A stretch of DNA of 11,065 bases from an uncultured Ruminococcus sp. (GCA_934476515.1 CAKSNZ010000045.1:1-11065); one strand, 5' to 3'; shown: positions 1 through 6,173, counted from the first letter of the stretch. Numbers and translations: made by a program. Notes: generated by a model from the sequence alone, not told the origin.

Positions 1-74
1 GTGGGAACAACAGGGCTCGAACCTGTGACCCCCTGCTTGTAAGGCAGATGCTCTCCCAGCTGAGCTATGCTCCC
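1..74 (-). tRNA. tRNA-Val (anticodon TAC), 3' end cut by the window edge
   Basis: The reverse complement folds as a tRNA: acceptor GGGAGCA with TGTTCCC, a GGTTCGAGC T-loop, and the anticodon loop CTTACAA giving anticodon TAC (Val). The 5' end is at 74. The last bases of the CCA tail fall outside the window. The gene is identical over its whole length to the tRNA-Val at 4052-4127, but it has a different promoter and leader, so it heads a separate transcription unit that continues to the left of the window. Confidence 0.95.
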
Positions 75-84
75 ACAACAATCT

Positions 85-100
85 GTTGTCTCTTGACAAC
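85..100 (-). other. Leader hairpin just upstream of tRNA-Val
   Basis: GTTGTC (85-90) and GACAAC (95-100) form a perfect 6 bp stem with a TCTT loop. It lies between the promoter and the mature 5' end of the tRNA. It would be part of the precursor leader removed by RNase P. The right-hand tRNA-Val operon has an analogous stem of different sequence. Confidence 0.5.
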
Positions 101-107
101 GTAGCCT

Positions 108-136
108 ATTATATACTAGGATGAGACTATTGTCAA
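108..136 (-). promoter_or_regulatory. Strong sigma-A promoter for the left tRNA-Val operon
   Basis: On the minus strand there is a perfect TTGACA (131-136), a 17 nt spacer and a perfect TATAAT (108-113). The DNA just upstream of the -35 (about 137-175) is made of A and T tracts and could act as an UP element, as is usual for stable-RNA promoters. Transcription would start near 101, about 27 nt before the mature tRNA. Confidence 0.85.
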
Positions 137-310
137 TAGTTTTTTTCAAATTTTTTGAAAATTTTATCAAAGTAATTTTAGCCTATTTAAAAAGCCTGAT
201 TTCATGGGGTTTCTCGAAATTATCTATTCATAAAATAAATTATAAATAGCAACCTAAAATAATTAATTAAGCAGAAAAAAGCTTATTGTTAACAAAAAAT
301 TCATAAGAAA

Positions 311-352
311 TGCAATTATTGCATTGATGAAAAATTCAATACTTCCTACAAT
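311..352 (+). promoter_or_regulatory. Candidate promoter and palindromic operator for the phage-type replication gene
   Basis: TTGATG (324-329), a 17 nt spacer and TACAAT (347-352) form a reasonable sigma-A promoter. It places the transcript start near 359, ahead of the ribosome site at 373-377. Immediately upstream, 311-323 is a perfect palindrome, TGCAAT-T-ATTGCA, abutting the -35 and plausible as a repressor site. The rest of 137-310 is AT-rich with no gene that I can see. Confidence 0.5.
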
Positions 353-383
353 TATATGTATAGAAATAATTAGGAGGTATTTT

Positions 384-1166
384 ATGTATCACGCAGATAC
401 TTTTGTAAAGTTAAATAGAAAAATCTTAGATTGGAAATGGTATCAAGACGGAACAACCTTTAGGGTGTTTATTCACCTGATTTTGAAAGCTAATGTTTTT
501 GACAATGATTTTCAAAACATAACAGTACATAGAGGACAACTTGTCACAAGTTATGGTCGCATTGCCGGTGATTTAGGGTTTTATAAAGGTGACAAAATTT
601 CTGTTCAGCCAATTAGGACAGCAATCAAGCATCTAAAAACTACCGGTGAGATAAATACTGAACCTATTTCTTGTGGACTTTTAATTACCATTAATAACTA
701 CAACACTTATCAAGGTGAAAGCACTTATCATTCTTCACACAATAATTCAGCTAACAGTGAGCTAACAGGCAACAAACAGGAAGTTAACAGTCAGCTAACA
801 GAAGATAAACAACAATATAATAAATTAAATAAATATAATAAGTCATATAAGTCAAAGACTGAGAGGCAAAAGCTGCTTTTGCCCCCACTCGGTCTGTTTG
901 AAAATGTTTTTCTTACTGAAAAGGAAAAGCAAGACCTTGAGAGCAAGTACCCCAAAACATACCAAGGGAAAATCGACAGACTATCTCGGTATCTTGTTAA
1001 CAGTAGGAAAAAGTATGTGAACCATTACGCAGTGCTTTTAGGTTGGCTTGAAGAAGATAAGGAAATTGATGAAAGTAATATTCGTGTCGCTAAAAACAGT
1101 AGTTCTACCAATGAAATGGCAAGTTACAATATTGAGGAACTAGAAAATTACAGTATGTTTGATTAA
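384..1166 (+). CDS. Phage-type replication initiation (replisome organizer-like) protein
   Basis: The 260-residue protein resembles the replication proteins of Firmicute phages and integrative elements that pair with a DnaC-type helicase loader. The N-terminal part (about 8-110) is a winged-helix-like region with the pattern KLNRKILDWKWYQD, a run like TVHRGQLVTS, the helix IRTAIKHLKTTGEI and the ending ITINNYNTYQ. A low-complexity Asn/Gln/Thr linker covers about 112-160. A C-terminal domain (about 171-225) contains FLTEKEKQDL and KKYVNHYAVLLGW. The start at 384 is chosen because a clean TAGGAGG lies 6-11 nt upstream; the in-frame ATG at 327 has no ribosome site and sits in the promoter. It looks intact, but no integrase, helicase loader or structural phage gene is present, so it is an orphan. 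It converges on the restriction locus. The family call is from remembered motif patterns. Confidence 0.7.
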   Translation: MYHADTFVKLNRKILDWKWYQDGTTFRVFIHLILKANVFDNDFQNITVHRGQLVTSYGRIAGDLGFYKGDKISVQPIRTAIKHLKTTGEINTEPISCGLLITINNYNTYQGESTYHSSHNNSANSELTGNKQEVNSQLTEDKQQYNKLNKYNKSYKSKTERQKLLLPPLGLFENVFLTEKEKQDLESKYPKTYQGKIDRLSRYLVNSRKKYVNHYAVLLGWLEEDKEIDESNIRVAKNSSSTNEMASYNIEELENYSMFD

Positions 1167-1192
1167 AAAAGCAGATAACATTTGTCATCTGC
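1165..1192. terminator. Bidirectional terminator between the replication gene and the restriction locus
   Basis: GCAGAT (1171-1176) pairs with ATCTGC (1187-1192), and the stem can extend inward with one mismatch to about 9 bp. On the minus strand it is followed by six T residues (1165-1170), a good intrinsic terminator for the methylase end of the operon. On the plus strand the tail is weaker but the position, 4 nt after the replication gene stop, fits a shared terminator for two convergent units. Confidence 0.7.
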
Positions 1193-1198
1193 TTAAAT

Positions 1199-1855
1199 TT
1201 ATATTTTATGGAACACAAATAAATATTCGTGAGCTATTAATAAGAAGTTATATTTTACACTATTAGTTTTCCAAAATCCCGTTGCTTTGCAATTATGTTG
1301 TTCCTTAATTATTAATTCCTTTAATTTAAAGCCGGTATTTTGAAATATATTCATTACATCAAAACTCATAGGTATCATATGACCTTTTTGTCTTGTATCG
1401 CCCATAAGGACTGCACAAAATTTTCCTTTTTTAAGAACTCTGTAGCTTTCACTAGCAACTTTTTTCATCTGTTCAAGAAAATCATTTATTTTCAATAATG
1501 ATAAATCCTCAGGAATATCATCACTATACTGAATTATATTTGCATAAGGTGGGTGCGTACAAATCAAATCAATACTATCATCCTTTATAAAATCAAGGTT
1601 TCTGGCATCACCCTTGCGTATATAAACTTTACCTTTTGCCGGTTCATAATCAAAATCAATTTTTTCTTTACATCTTTTAAGTGCAACATCATTGCAATCA
1701 ACACCAATAATATTTCTATTAAGTAGCTTTGCCTCAACTAAAGTTGTACCACCTCCGGCAAACTGATCAAGGACTAAATCCCCTTCATTAGAGTATCTTA
1801 ACAAAATATTTCTAGGAATATAAGGTGACCAATTGCCACGCCATTTTGCATAGAA
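1199..1855 (-). pseudogene. DNA methyltransferase lacking its N-terminus
   Basis: The readable frame gives 218 residues. It begins with FYAKWRGNWSPYIPRN, then SAM-binding motif I as LDQFAGGGTT, then the catalytic-type motif THPPYANIIQYS, and ends VFHKI. The motif order (I before IV) and these sequences fit an amino-methyltransferase (N6-adenine or N4-cytosine) of a restriction-modification system; the target site cannot be read off. Family-like sequence starts at the first codon after the dpnD TGA, in the same frame, and no start codon with a ribosome site precedes it. The first usable start is TTG at 1804, without a Shine-Dalgarno. Relatives, as I recall them, carry several dozen more N-terminal residues, so I call it a 5'-truncated gene. 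It could still be made by reinitiation or stop readthrough after dpnD. Confidence 0.7.
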
Positions 1856-2056
1856 TCAAAATTCTTCCCATTCTGAACATTGAGAATTGGGATATGTAAC
1901 GGCTATTTTTTTACATTGCACTTCTCCCGGTGAAAGTACAAACTCACCATTATTATAATTATCCTTGGCAATATTTAAAGCTTCATTAAAATTTTTTGCC
2001 TCTACTTCAAACTCTTGTACGAGAGTTTCTTCTATTCCTATTTTGTATTTTTTCAC
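1856..2056 (-). CDS. dpnD: DpnD/PcfM family small protein
   Basis: This 66-residue acidic protein begins MKKYKIGIEETLVQEFEVEA, continues with an EALNIAKDNYNNGEFVLS stretch and ends EWEEF. This is the pattern of the DpnD-PcfM family, whose founding member is the second gene of the pneumococcal DpnI cassette; its biochemical role is not established. The start is GTG at 2056 with GAGG 6-9 nt upstream, overlapping the end region of dpnC (7 nt between genes), so the two are translated as a unit. Its TGA stop (1858-1856) is followed in the same frame by the truncated methyltransferase. Confidence 0.85.
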   Translation of the reverse strand: MKKYKIGIEETLVQEFEVEAKNFNEALNIAKDNYNNGEFVLSPGEVQCKKIAVTYPNSQCSEWEEF

Positions 2057-2063
2057 AACTACC

Positions 2064-2834
2064 TCACATTAATTTTAAATATTTTCCGTTACCTAAAAAT
2101 TCTATCAATCCTTTATCCCTAAGAAATTGTAATTGTTGTCTAATTTTCGGTTTAATATTATTATTTTGAGGATGTTTTTCGTATAACTCCTTTTCAAAAC
2201 TATACATTTCATCTAATGTAAAACAACTAGATGAAATTCTATTAACACAATTTAAAATATCCATAAGCCAACTACGAGTATTTATATTTTTCATTTTTAG
2301 TAGATAGCTTTTGTTAACCTTATCAACAACTTCTAAAGTATCTTGAACTTTACCATTAGAAACTATTTCAATTCTTCCTTGGTTAGGAATTTTTTTAATT
2401 AATATATTACATCCAACCCAACCGGCTCGACGGGCATTAGGTGATAATGGTTTTCTTTTTTCAATTATATCAGGTACAAAAAAGTGTTTAGGAACAAAAA
2501 TAAAATCATTTACTTCCAAATCTTTCTTAGAATAACTCATAAAGAAAAAATCAGGATTGTTATTACTTGTTATTCTTTTAATCATAGTATTATAAGCACC
2601 ATCACTAATTTTATTACCAAACGTACCATTTTTGCTCTTTAGTTCATATTCACTATTACAAGAAGGACAATAAAAATCTGCAACCGGACGATTATTTTCA
2701 AAATGCTTAATATGAGATTTTCCACATCTTGGACAATACATATTATCATTTACCCAGCCTTCAGTTAACACTCTAGCAATTTGTGCTCCTGAATGATAGT
2801 TTTTAATCAAATTTTTATCAAATCCTAGTTCCAT
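2064..2834 (-). CDS. dpnC: DpnI-type methyl-directed restriction endonuclease
   Basis: The 256-residue protein aligns along its length with pneumococcal DpnI (about 254 residues), which cleaves GATC only when the adenine is N6-methylated. The PD-(D/E)XK catalytic residues are visible as D53 and E64-L-K66 in PVADFYC and YELKSK. Zinc-binding cysteines are C34, C37, C56 and C59. The C-terminal winged-helix region that also reads methyladenine carries W139 in RRAGWVGCN, and the end KIRQQLQFLRDKGLIEF matches DpnI strongly. Nothing key is missing, so I expect an active enzyme. The start at 2834 has AAGGAG 10-15 nt upstream, overlapping the stop of the broken dam gene, so translation is coupled. An active DpnI is compatible only with a host that does not methylate GATC. 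Confidence 0.95.
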   Translation of the reverse strand: MELGFDKNLIKNYHSGAQIARVLTEGWVNDNMYCPRCGKSHIKHFENNRPVADFYCPSCNSEYELKSKNGTFGNKISDGAYNTMIKRITSNNNPDFFFMSYSKKDLEVNDFIFVPKHFFVPDIIEKRKPLSPNARRAGWVGCNILIKKIPNQGRIEIVSNGKVQDTLEVVDKVNKSYLLKMKNINTRSWLMDILNCVNRISSSCFTLDEMYSFEKELYEKHPQNNNIKPKIRQQLQFLRDKGLIEFLGNGKYLKLM

Positions 2835-2840
2835 ATATAG

Positions 2841-3545
2841 TCACTCCTTAGACGGTAATATGCAACCTACAAAATAATATATATTTAAAATAATTAAAAT
2901 TATTTTTGCCTCTAGTACATTAAACAAACCCTTTTTATTAACCCTATAGAGACCATTAAAACAAGTTTTATTTAAAAACAAAAATAAAGATGCTCTTTCT
3001 AACTGATTACAGTCATTTCTATTTTGTATATGCTGATTAAACTTTTCTCTTTTATCGTAATAAAATATTTTTCTATTATCATTATCCAAAGATAAAAAAT
3101 CACTTTCATAACTATAAAGCAATTCAGCCAAACAACCAACATTGTTTTTGACAACATCATAAGTGTTAATAAGCTCATAATTACAATCAGAAATTAATAC
3201 TTCATTAATATTATAATTATTAATAATATCAAAAAGAACTGCACCTGCACCTACCATTGGTTCGCAATATTTAGTGATATTTGTACCTAAATCATTAGGA
3301 TAATTTTCTCTTAAAGTTGGCAATAATTGAGTCTTACCACCAGCCCATTTAAGAAAAGGTTTAGCAATATTTTTACTTGATACTAATTCTTTTGGCTTAT
3401 TTGCATTTTTAGGAATTATCCATTTATCTCCTAGCTTTGCAACTCCTATAATTTTATCTTTTTGGCAAAGTGAAAGAATATCTTTCTCGGAAATCTTCCA
3501 TTTGCTTGCAGCATCTCTAACCGTTATATACTCAAGTTGTTGCAT
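2841..3545 (-). pseudogene. HTH-Dam (DpnM-like) adenine methyltransferase, C-terminally truncated
   Basis: Residues 5-50 form an excisionase/MerR-like helix-turn-helix (YITVRDAASKWKISEKDI ... KWIIPKNA). From about residue 60 a Dam/DpnM methylase begins: FLKWAGGKTQLLP, the SAM motif EPMVGAGAVLF, the DCNYELINTY segment, and NKTCFNGLYRVNKKGLFNV. After V210 (about position 2916) similarity ends and a 24-residue hydrophobic tail (LEAKIILIIL ...) runs to the stop. DpnM continues for over 100 residues here, including the DPPY catalytic motif, so this protein cannot be a methylase. The start at 3545 is preferred over ATG 3557 because GGAG lies 7-10 nt before it. The intact HTH is first in the operon and its stop overlaps the dpnC ribosome site, so it might persist as a regulator; that is inference. 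Confidence 0.8.
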
Positions 3546-3578
3546 ATCAATCTCCATATTAAATAAATATATAATATT

Positions 3579-3607
3579 ATTATATACTATACTACATCTA
3601 AAGGCAA
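3579..3607 (-). promoter_or_regulatory. Promoter of the dam-fragment/dpnC/dpnD operon
   Basis: On the minus strand TTGCCT (3607-3602), a 17 nt spacer and a perfect TATAAT (3584-3579) precede the first gene. The expected transcript start (about 3572) is some 27 nt before the chosen ATG at 3545. Surrounding DNA is very AT-rich. Confidence 0.65.
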
Positions 3608-3644
3608 TAATAGTGGTTTGACTTTTAAAATAAAAAACAAAAGT

Positions 3645-3670
3645 AAAAAGCCAACCCTATTGGGTTGGCC
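3645..3670 (-). terminator. Intrinsic terminator of the tRNA operon
   Basis: On the minus strand an 8 bp stem GCCAACCC / GGGTTGGC (3669-3662 with 3657-3650) with a 4 nt loop is followed by TTTTT (3649-3645). It begins 8 nt after the tRNA-Cys CCA end, closing the five-tRNA operon and insulating the restriction locus. Confidence 0.9.
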
Positions 3671-3676
3671 CTTAAT

Positions 3677-3751
3677 TGGAGGCGTCACCCAGATTTGAAC
3701 TGGGGAATCAGAGTTTTGCAGACTCGTGCCTTACCACTTGGCTATGACGCC
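3677..3751 (-). tRNA. tRNA-Cys (anticodon GCA)
   Basis: The reverse complement has acceptor GGCGTCA with TGACGCC, T-loop GTTCAAATC, anticodon loop CTGCAAA (anticodon GCA, Cys) and an encoded TCCA 3' end. It is the last gene of the tRNA operon. Confidence 0.95.
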
Positions 3752-3768
3752 ATATTGACTTTTAATAC

Positions 3769-3803
3769 AAAAAGCACCAAAGGTTTGAGGTTTAGTGCTT
3801 TTT
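3769..3803. terminator. A/T-flanked hairpin between tRNA-Gly and tRNA-Cys
   Basis: AAAAAGCAC (3769-3777) is complementary to GTGCTTTTT (3795-3803), and with one mismatch the pairing extends inward through CCAAA and TTTAG. On either strand the stem ends in a T-run, so it resembles a bidirectional intrinsic terminator. It starts only 2 nt after tRNA-Gly and 17 nt before tRNA-Cys, leaving no room for a separate promoter for tRNA-Cys; it may attenuate or mark processing. Confidence 0.5.
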
Positions 3804-3805
3804 AG

Positions 3806-3881
3806 TGGAGCGGATGACGGGGCTCGAACCCGCTACCTCCACCTTGGCAAGGTGGCGCTCTACCAGATGAGCTACATCCGC
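3806..3881 (-). tRNA. tRNA-Gly (anticodon GCC)
   Basis: The reverse complement has acceptor GCGGATG with CATCCGC, T-loop GGTTCGAGC, anticodon loop TTGCCAA (anticodon GCC, Gly), and an encoded TCCA end. Second to last gene of the operon. Confidence 0.95.
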
Positions 3882-3886
3882 ATTTA

Positions 3887-3962
3887 TGGTGCCTCCGGGC
3901 GGAATCGAACCACCGACACGGGGATTTTCAGTCCCCTGCTCTACCGACTGAGCTACAGAGGC
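3887..3962 (-). tRNA. tRNA-Phe (anticodon GAA)
   Basis: The reverse complement has acceptor GCCTCTG with CGGAGGC, discriminator A and encoded CCA. The anticodon loop CTGAAAA carries GAA (Phe). It lies 5 nt downstream of tRNA-Gly's neighbour spacing and 6 nt from tRNA-Asp. Confidence 0.95.
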
Positions 3963-3968
3963 AAATTT

Positions 3969-4045
3969 TGGCGACCCGGATCGGGTTCGAACCGACGACC
4001 TCTAGCGTGACAGGCTAGCGTTCTAACCAACTGAACTACCGGGCC
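3969..4045 (-). tRNA. tRNA-Asp (anticodon GTC)
   Basis: The reverse complement has acceptor GGCCCGG with CCGGGTC, the discriminator G typical of tRNA-Asp, encoded CCA, and anticodon loop CTGTCAC (GTC). Its T-stem and acceptor contain one of only two GATC sites in the window (3979-3982), in a structurally constrained position. Confidence 0.95.
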
Positions 4046-4051
4046 AAAATT

Positions 4052-4127
4052 TGGTGGGAACAACAGGGCTCGAACCTGTGACCCCCTGCTTGTAAGGCAG
4101 ATGCTCTCCCAGCTGAGCTATGCTCCC
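4052..4127 (-). tRNA. tRNA-Val (anticodon TAC), first gene of the tRNA operon
   Basis: Same sequence as the tRNA-Val at the left window edge: acceptor GGGAGCA with TGTTCCC, anticodon loop CTTACAA (TAC), discriminator A, encoded CCA. It is the promoter-proximal gene of the Val-Asp-Phe-Gly-Cys operon. The leader 4132-4164 can form a TGTCGC/GCGACA stem before the mature 5' end. Confidence 0.95.
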
Positions 4128-4170
4128 ACATTGTCGCCGTGTTTCGTGTTGTTCATCAGCGACAAGCATT

Positions 4171-4199
4171 ATATTACAGTATTTCTTTCTATTTGTCAA
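4171..4199 (-). promoter_or_regulatory. Promoter of the Val-Asp-Phe-Gly-Cys tRNA operon
   Basis: On the minus strand a perfect TTGACA (4199-4194), a 17 nt spacer and TAATAT (4176-4171) are present; a TATAAT overlaps it 3 nt downstream. Directly upstream of the -35, positions 4203-4232 consist only of A and T tracts, a likely UP element. This fills the gap between hslO and the tRNAs. Confidence 0.85.
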
Positions 4200-4238
4200 C
4201 ACTTTTTTTAATTTTTTTTAAAAAAATTTTTAAGGGTG

Positions 4239-5111
4239 TTATTTAGTGTCGATTATCTTCTGTAATTCTTCCTTTGTAAATACATACTTTTTGTTGCAGA
4301 AATGGCATTCTGCCTGAAGTTCTCCTTGGTTCTTAACTATATCTTCAAGCTCTTCCTTAGACATACCGGTAACAATGTTCTCGATTTTCTGTCTATTACA
4401 ATTGCAGTAATAGCCTACTTCATATTCATCAAGAACATCAACTTCATAACCCTTTAGGAATTTTTCTGCCATCTGAACAGGAGTTAACCCATCAGCCAAC
4501 ATTTGGGTAACACTAGGAACTGACTTTAGATTTTCTTCTATTCTGTCAATATCACTTTCAAAAGCACCGGGTAACATCTGTAGCAGTACACCACCGGAAG
4601 CAAGAACCATACCTTTTTTATCAATTAATACACCTAAGGCACATACTGTTGGAATCTGCTCACTTGTTGCATAGTAACTTGCAATATCCTCAGCAATTTC
4701 ACCACTAAGTAAAGGCACTCTGCCAATATAAGGTTCACCTGCACCCTCATCACGCATAACATTAAGTGTACCGTGACCTACTGCTTTACCAACATTAATA
4801 TGACCGTTCTCATAATATTCGGTAGGACAACTAGGGTTAGAAACATAACCTTTAACATGACCTTTAGCATTTGCTACTGCTGTAACTAGTCCAAGTTCAC
4901 CGTCACCTGCTATCTGTAAATTTAAAGTAGCCTTAGGGTTCTTTAACATTGCACCCATAATTGAAGTGGCAGAAAGCAATCTGCCCAGTGCTGCTGTAGC
5001 TACAGGTGAAGTGTTATGTATTTTTTGTGCAGTAAAAACTGTTTCTGTTGAGTCAATGGCAGCAGCCATAACTGCTCCATCATGGGTAATACATCTTGTA
5101 ATCTTATCCAT
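4239..5111 (-). CDS. hslO: Hsp33 redox-regulated molecular chaperone
   Basis: Hsp33 is a cytoplasmic holdase that is switched on by oxidation and unfolding and protects proteins during oxidative stress. The 290-residue product has the usual family length. The N-terminal chaperone core includes the stretch IAGDGELGLVTAVANAKGHVKGYV split over 68-90, then GKAVGHGTL near 108 and PYIGRVPLLSGEIAEDI near 127. The C-terminal redox switch keeps all four zinc cysteines: C236-N-C238 and C269-H-F-C272. Start at ATG 5111 follows AAGGAAAG; the in-frame TTG at 5117 overlaps the upstream stop and is less likely. It is the last gene of a unit with the methyltransferase (2 nt gap) and yerC-like regulator, so it is probably co-transcribed with them. 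No clear terminator follows. Confidence 0.95.
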   Translation of the reverse strand: MDKITRCITHDGAVMAAAIDSTETVFTAQKIHNTSPVATAALGRLLSATSIMGAMLKNPKATLNLQIAGDGELGLVTAVANAKGHVKGYVSNPSCPTEYYENGHINVGKAVGHGTLNVMRDEGAGEPYIGRVPLLSGEIAEDIASYYATSEQIPTVCALGVLIDKKGMVLASGGVLLQMLPGAFESDIDRIEENLKSVPSVTQMLADGLTPVQMAEKFLKGYEVDVLDEYEVGYYCNCNRQKIENIVTGMSKEELEDIVKNQGELQAECHFCNKKYVFTKEELQKIIDTK

Positions 5112-5113
5112 AA

Positions 5114-5857
5114 TCAAACTTTCCTTGCTATTATAATTATTCTTTCTTCGTTATCTTTTGGTGGTTCTGTAGTTAAATCTCCAAAGACACCATCAACAAC
5201 AAAGTTGTATTTGTTTAAAACCTTTTCCACAAATTCAAGAGAATAGGCTCTCTCACTAAAACTTTCGCTATATCTTTCGTACAAATCTTCTTCCTTAATA
5301 AAGAAATCAAGGTCAATATCCACAATGTCATTTTCTTGCAAAGTATTTTGCCATGCCAAGAAAACTTCATCTGTTTCAAAGACAAAGGAATTGTTAGCCA
5401 AAACCTTTCTATGCTTATAAAGGGTATTTAGGTCAAACAAAAAGTAACCACCCTTATTCATAAACAGAGAAACTCTCTCTATAGCCTTAGTGAAAACCTT
5501 TTCATCAACAATATGATTTAGACTGTCTAAGGTACAAATACAAGTATCAATTGTACCATACAAGTCAAGGGACTCCATTCTCTGACACAAATAAAGAATG
5601 TTAAGACCCTTTTCCATAGTCTTTTGCTGAGCAACAGTAAGCATATCATAGCTACCGTCAACACCATAAACATCAATGCCCTTTTCTTTAAGCAGCATAG
5701 TCATTGTACCTGTGCCACAAGCTAAATCAAGGGTTAGTCCTAAATCGTGATTAAAATTCTTTTCAAGAACATTAACAATATAATCTGCTCGTTTTTCGTA
5801 CTCAACATTATCTGTTAAGCTATCGTAAAAATCGGCAAACATTTCGTAAGATGGCAT
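5114..5857 (-). CDS. Class I SAM-dependent methyltransferase of unknown substrate
   Basis: The 247-residue protein has the Rossmann-type SAM-binding motif I as LTLDLACGTGTMT (41-53), an acidic residue after the second strand (VYGVDGSYDML, 63-73) and ends EERIIIIARKV. It starts MPSYEMFADFYDSLT, the usual opening of UbiE-like or COG2226-type small-molecule methyltransferases. I cannot name the substrate. The start at 5857 lies 1 nt after the yerC-like stop, with GAGGA inside the end of that gene, so translation is coupled; a longer reading to 5932 would run entirely inside the yerC-like gene. Downstream hslO begins 2 nt after the stop, which links the enzyme to the same transcript but does not show its role. 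Confidence 0.85.
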   Translation of the reverse strand: MPSYEMFADFYDSLTDNVEYEKRADYIVNVLEKNFNHDLGLTLDLACGTGTMTMLLKEKGIDVYGVDGSYDMLTVAQQKTMEKGLNILYLCQRMESLDLYGTIDTCICTLDSLNHIVDEKVFTKAIERVSLFMNKGGYFLFDLNTLYKHRKVLANNSFVFETDEVFLAWQNTLQENDIVDIDLDFFIKEEDLYERYSESFSERAYSLEFVEKVLNKYNFVVDGVFGDLTTEPPKDNEERIIIIARKV

Positions 5858-5858
5858 T

Positions 5859-6173
5859 TTACTTGTCCTCAGCTTTATCTTCTTTTTTATCAAAAATTCT
5901 GCCGAAAACCATTTCATAACCGTCACTACCATAGATTAAGCTACGGTTAACTCTGCTGATTGTGGCAGTTGATGCACCGGTCTTTGCTACAATATCACTA
6001 TACACCTTTTTGTCAGTTAACATCTTAGCTACAACAATTCTCTGTGACATTGCCTTTAGCTCAGGAACTGTACATAAATCCTCAAAAAAGTTGTAACATT
6101 CCTCTTCATTCTTTAGGCTTAAAATAGCCTTAAAAAGCAAATCAGTTGCTTCATCTTTTATTTTATTGTTCAT
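5859..6173 (-). CDS. yerC: YerC/YecD family TrpR-like DNA-binding protein
   Basis: The 104-residue protein matches the YerC/YecD family, small relatives of the Trp repressor. Helical N-terminal part includes NEEECYNFFEDLCTVPELKAM (22-42); the helix-turn-helix is SDIVAKTGASTATISRVNRSL (59-79), with a SLIYGSDGY segment after it as in the family. The C-terminus is a charged tail (KKEDKAEDK). The start at 6173 has GGAGG with 9 nt spacing. Its binding sites and ligand are not known from sequence. It heads the unit with the methyltransferase and hslO. Its ribosome site is within one arm of a long inverted repeat (6181-6242), suggesting control of translation depending on where the transcript begins. 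Confidence 0.85.
   Translation of the reverse strand: MNNKIKDEATDLLFKAILSLKNEEECYNFFEDLCTVPELKAMSQRIVVAKMLTDKKVYSDIVAKTGASTATISRVNRSLIYGSDGYEMVFGRIFDKKEDKAEDK

Noticed and set aside
324..383. Upstream start for the replication gene, adding 20 residues
   Set aside because: No ribosome site, overlaps the candidate -35 to -10 region, and the added residues do not fit the family; ATG 384 has a clear AGGAGG.
3795..4010. 71-codon open frame on the plus strand
   Set aside because: It lies entirely across the antisense of tRNA-Gly, Phe and Asp. Such frames are a well-known false gene type over tRNA clusters.
1..4130. Reading the 77 bp repeats as attL and attR of an integrative element
   Set aside because: No integrase is present, the repeat is a full tRNA gene with different functional promoters, and four other tRNAs lie inside. 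Two tRNA operons each starting with tRNA-Val explains it more simply.
4203..4233. A/T-only inverted repeat as a terminator for hslO
   Set aside because: The stem would contain only A-T pairs and is better explained as UP-like DNA of the tRNA promoter.
5858..5932. Longer N-terminus for the methyltransferase
   Set aside because: The extension lies within the yerC-like coding region in another frame; ATG 5857 is directly coupled to that gene's stop.
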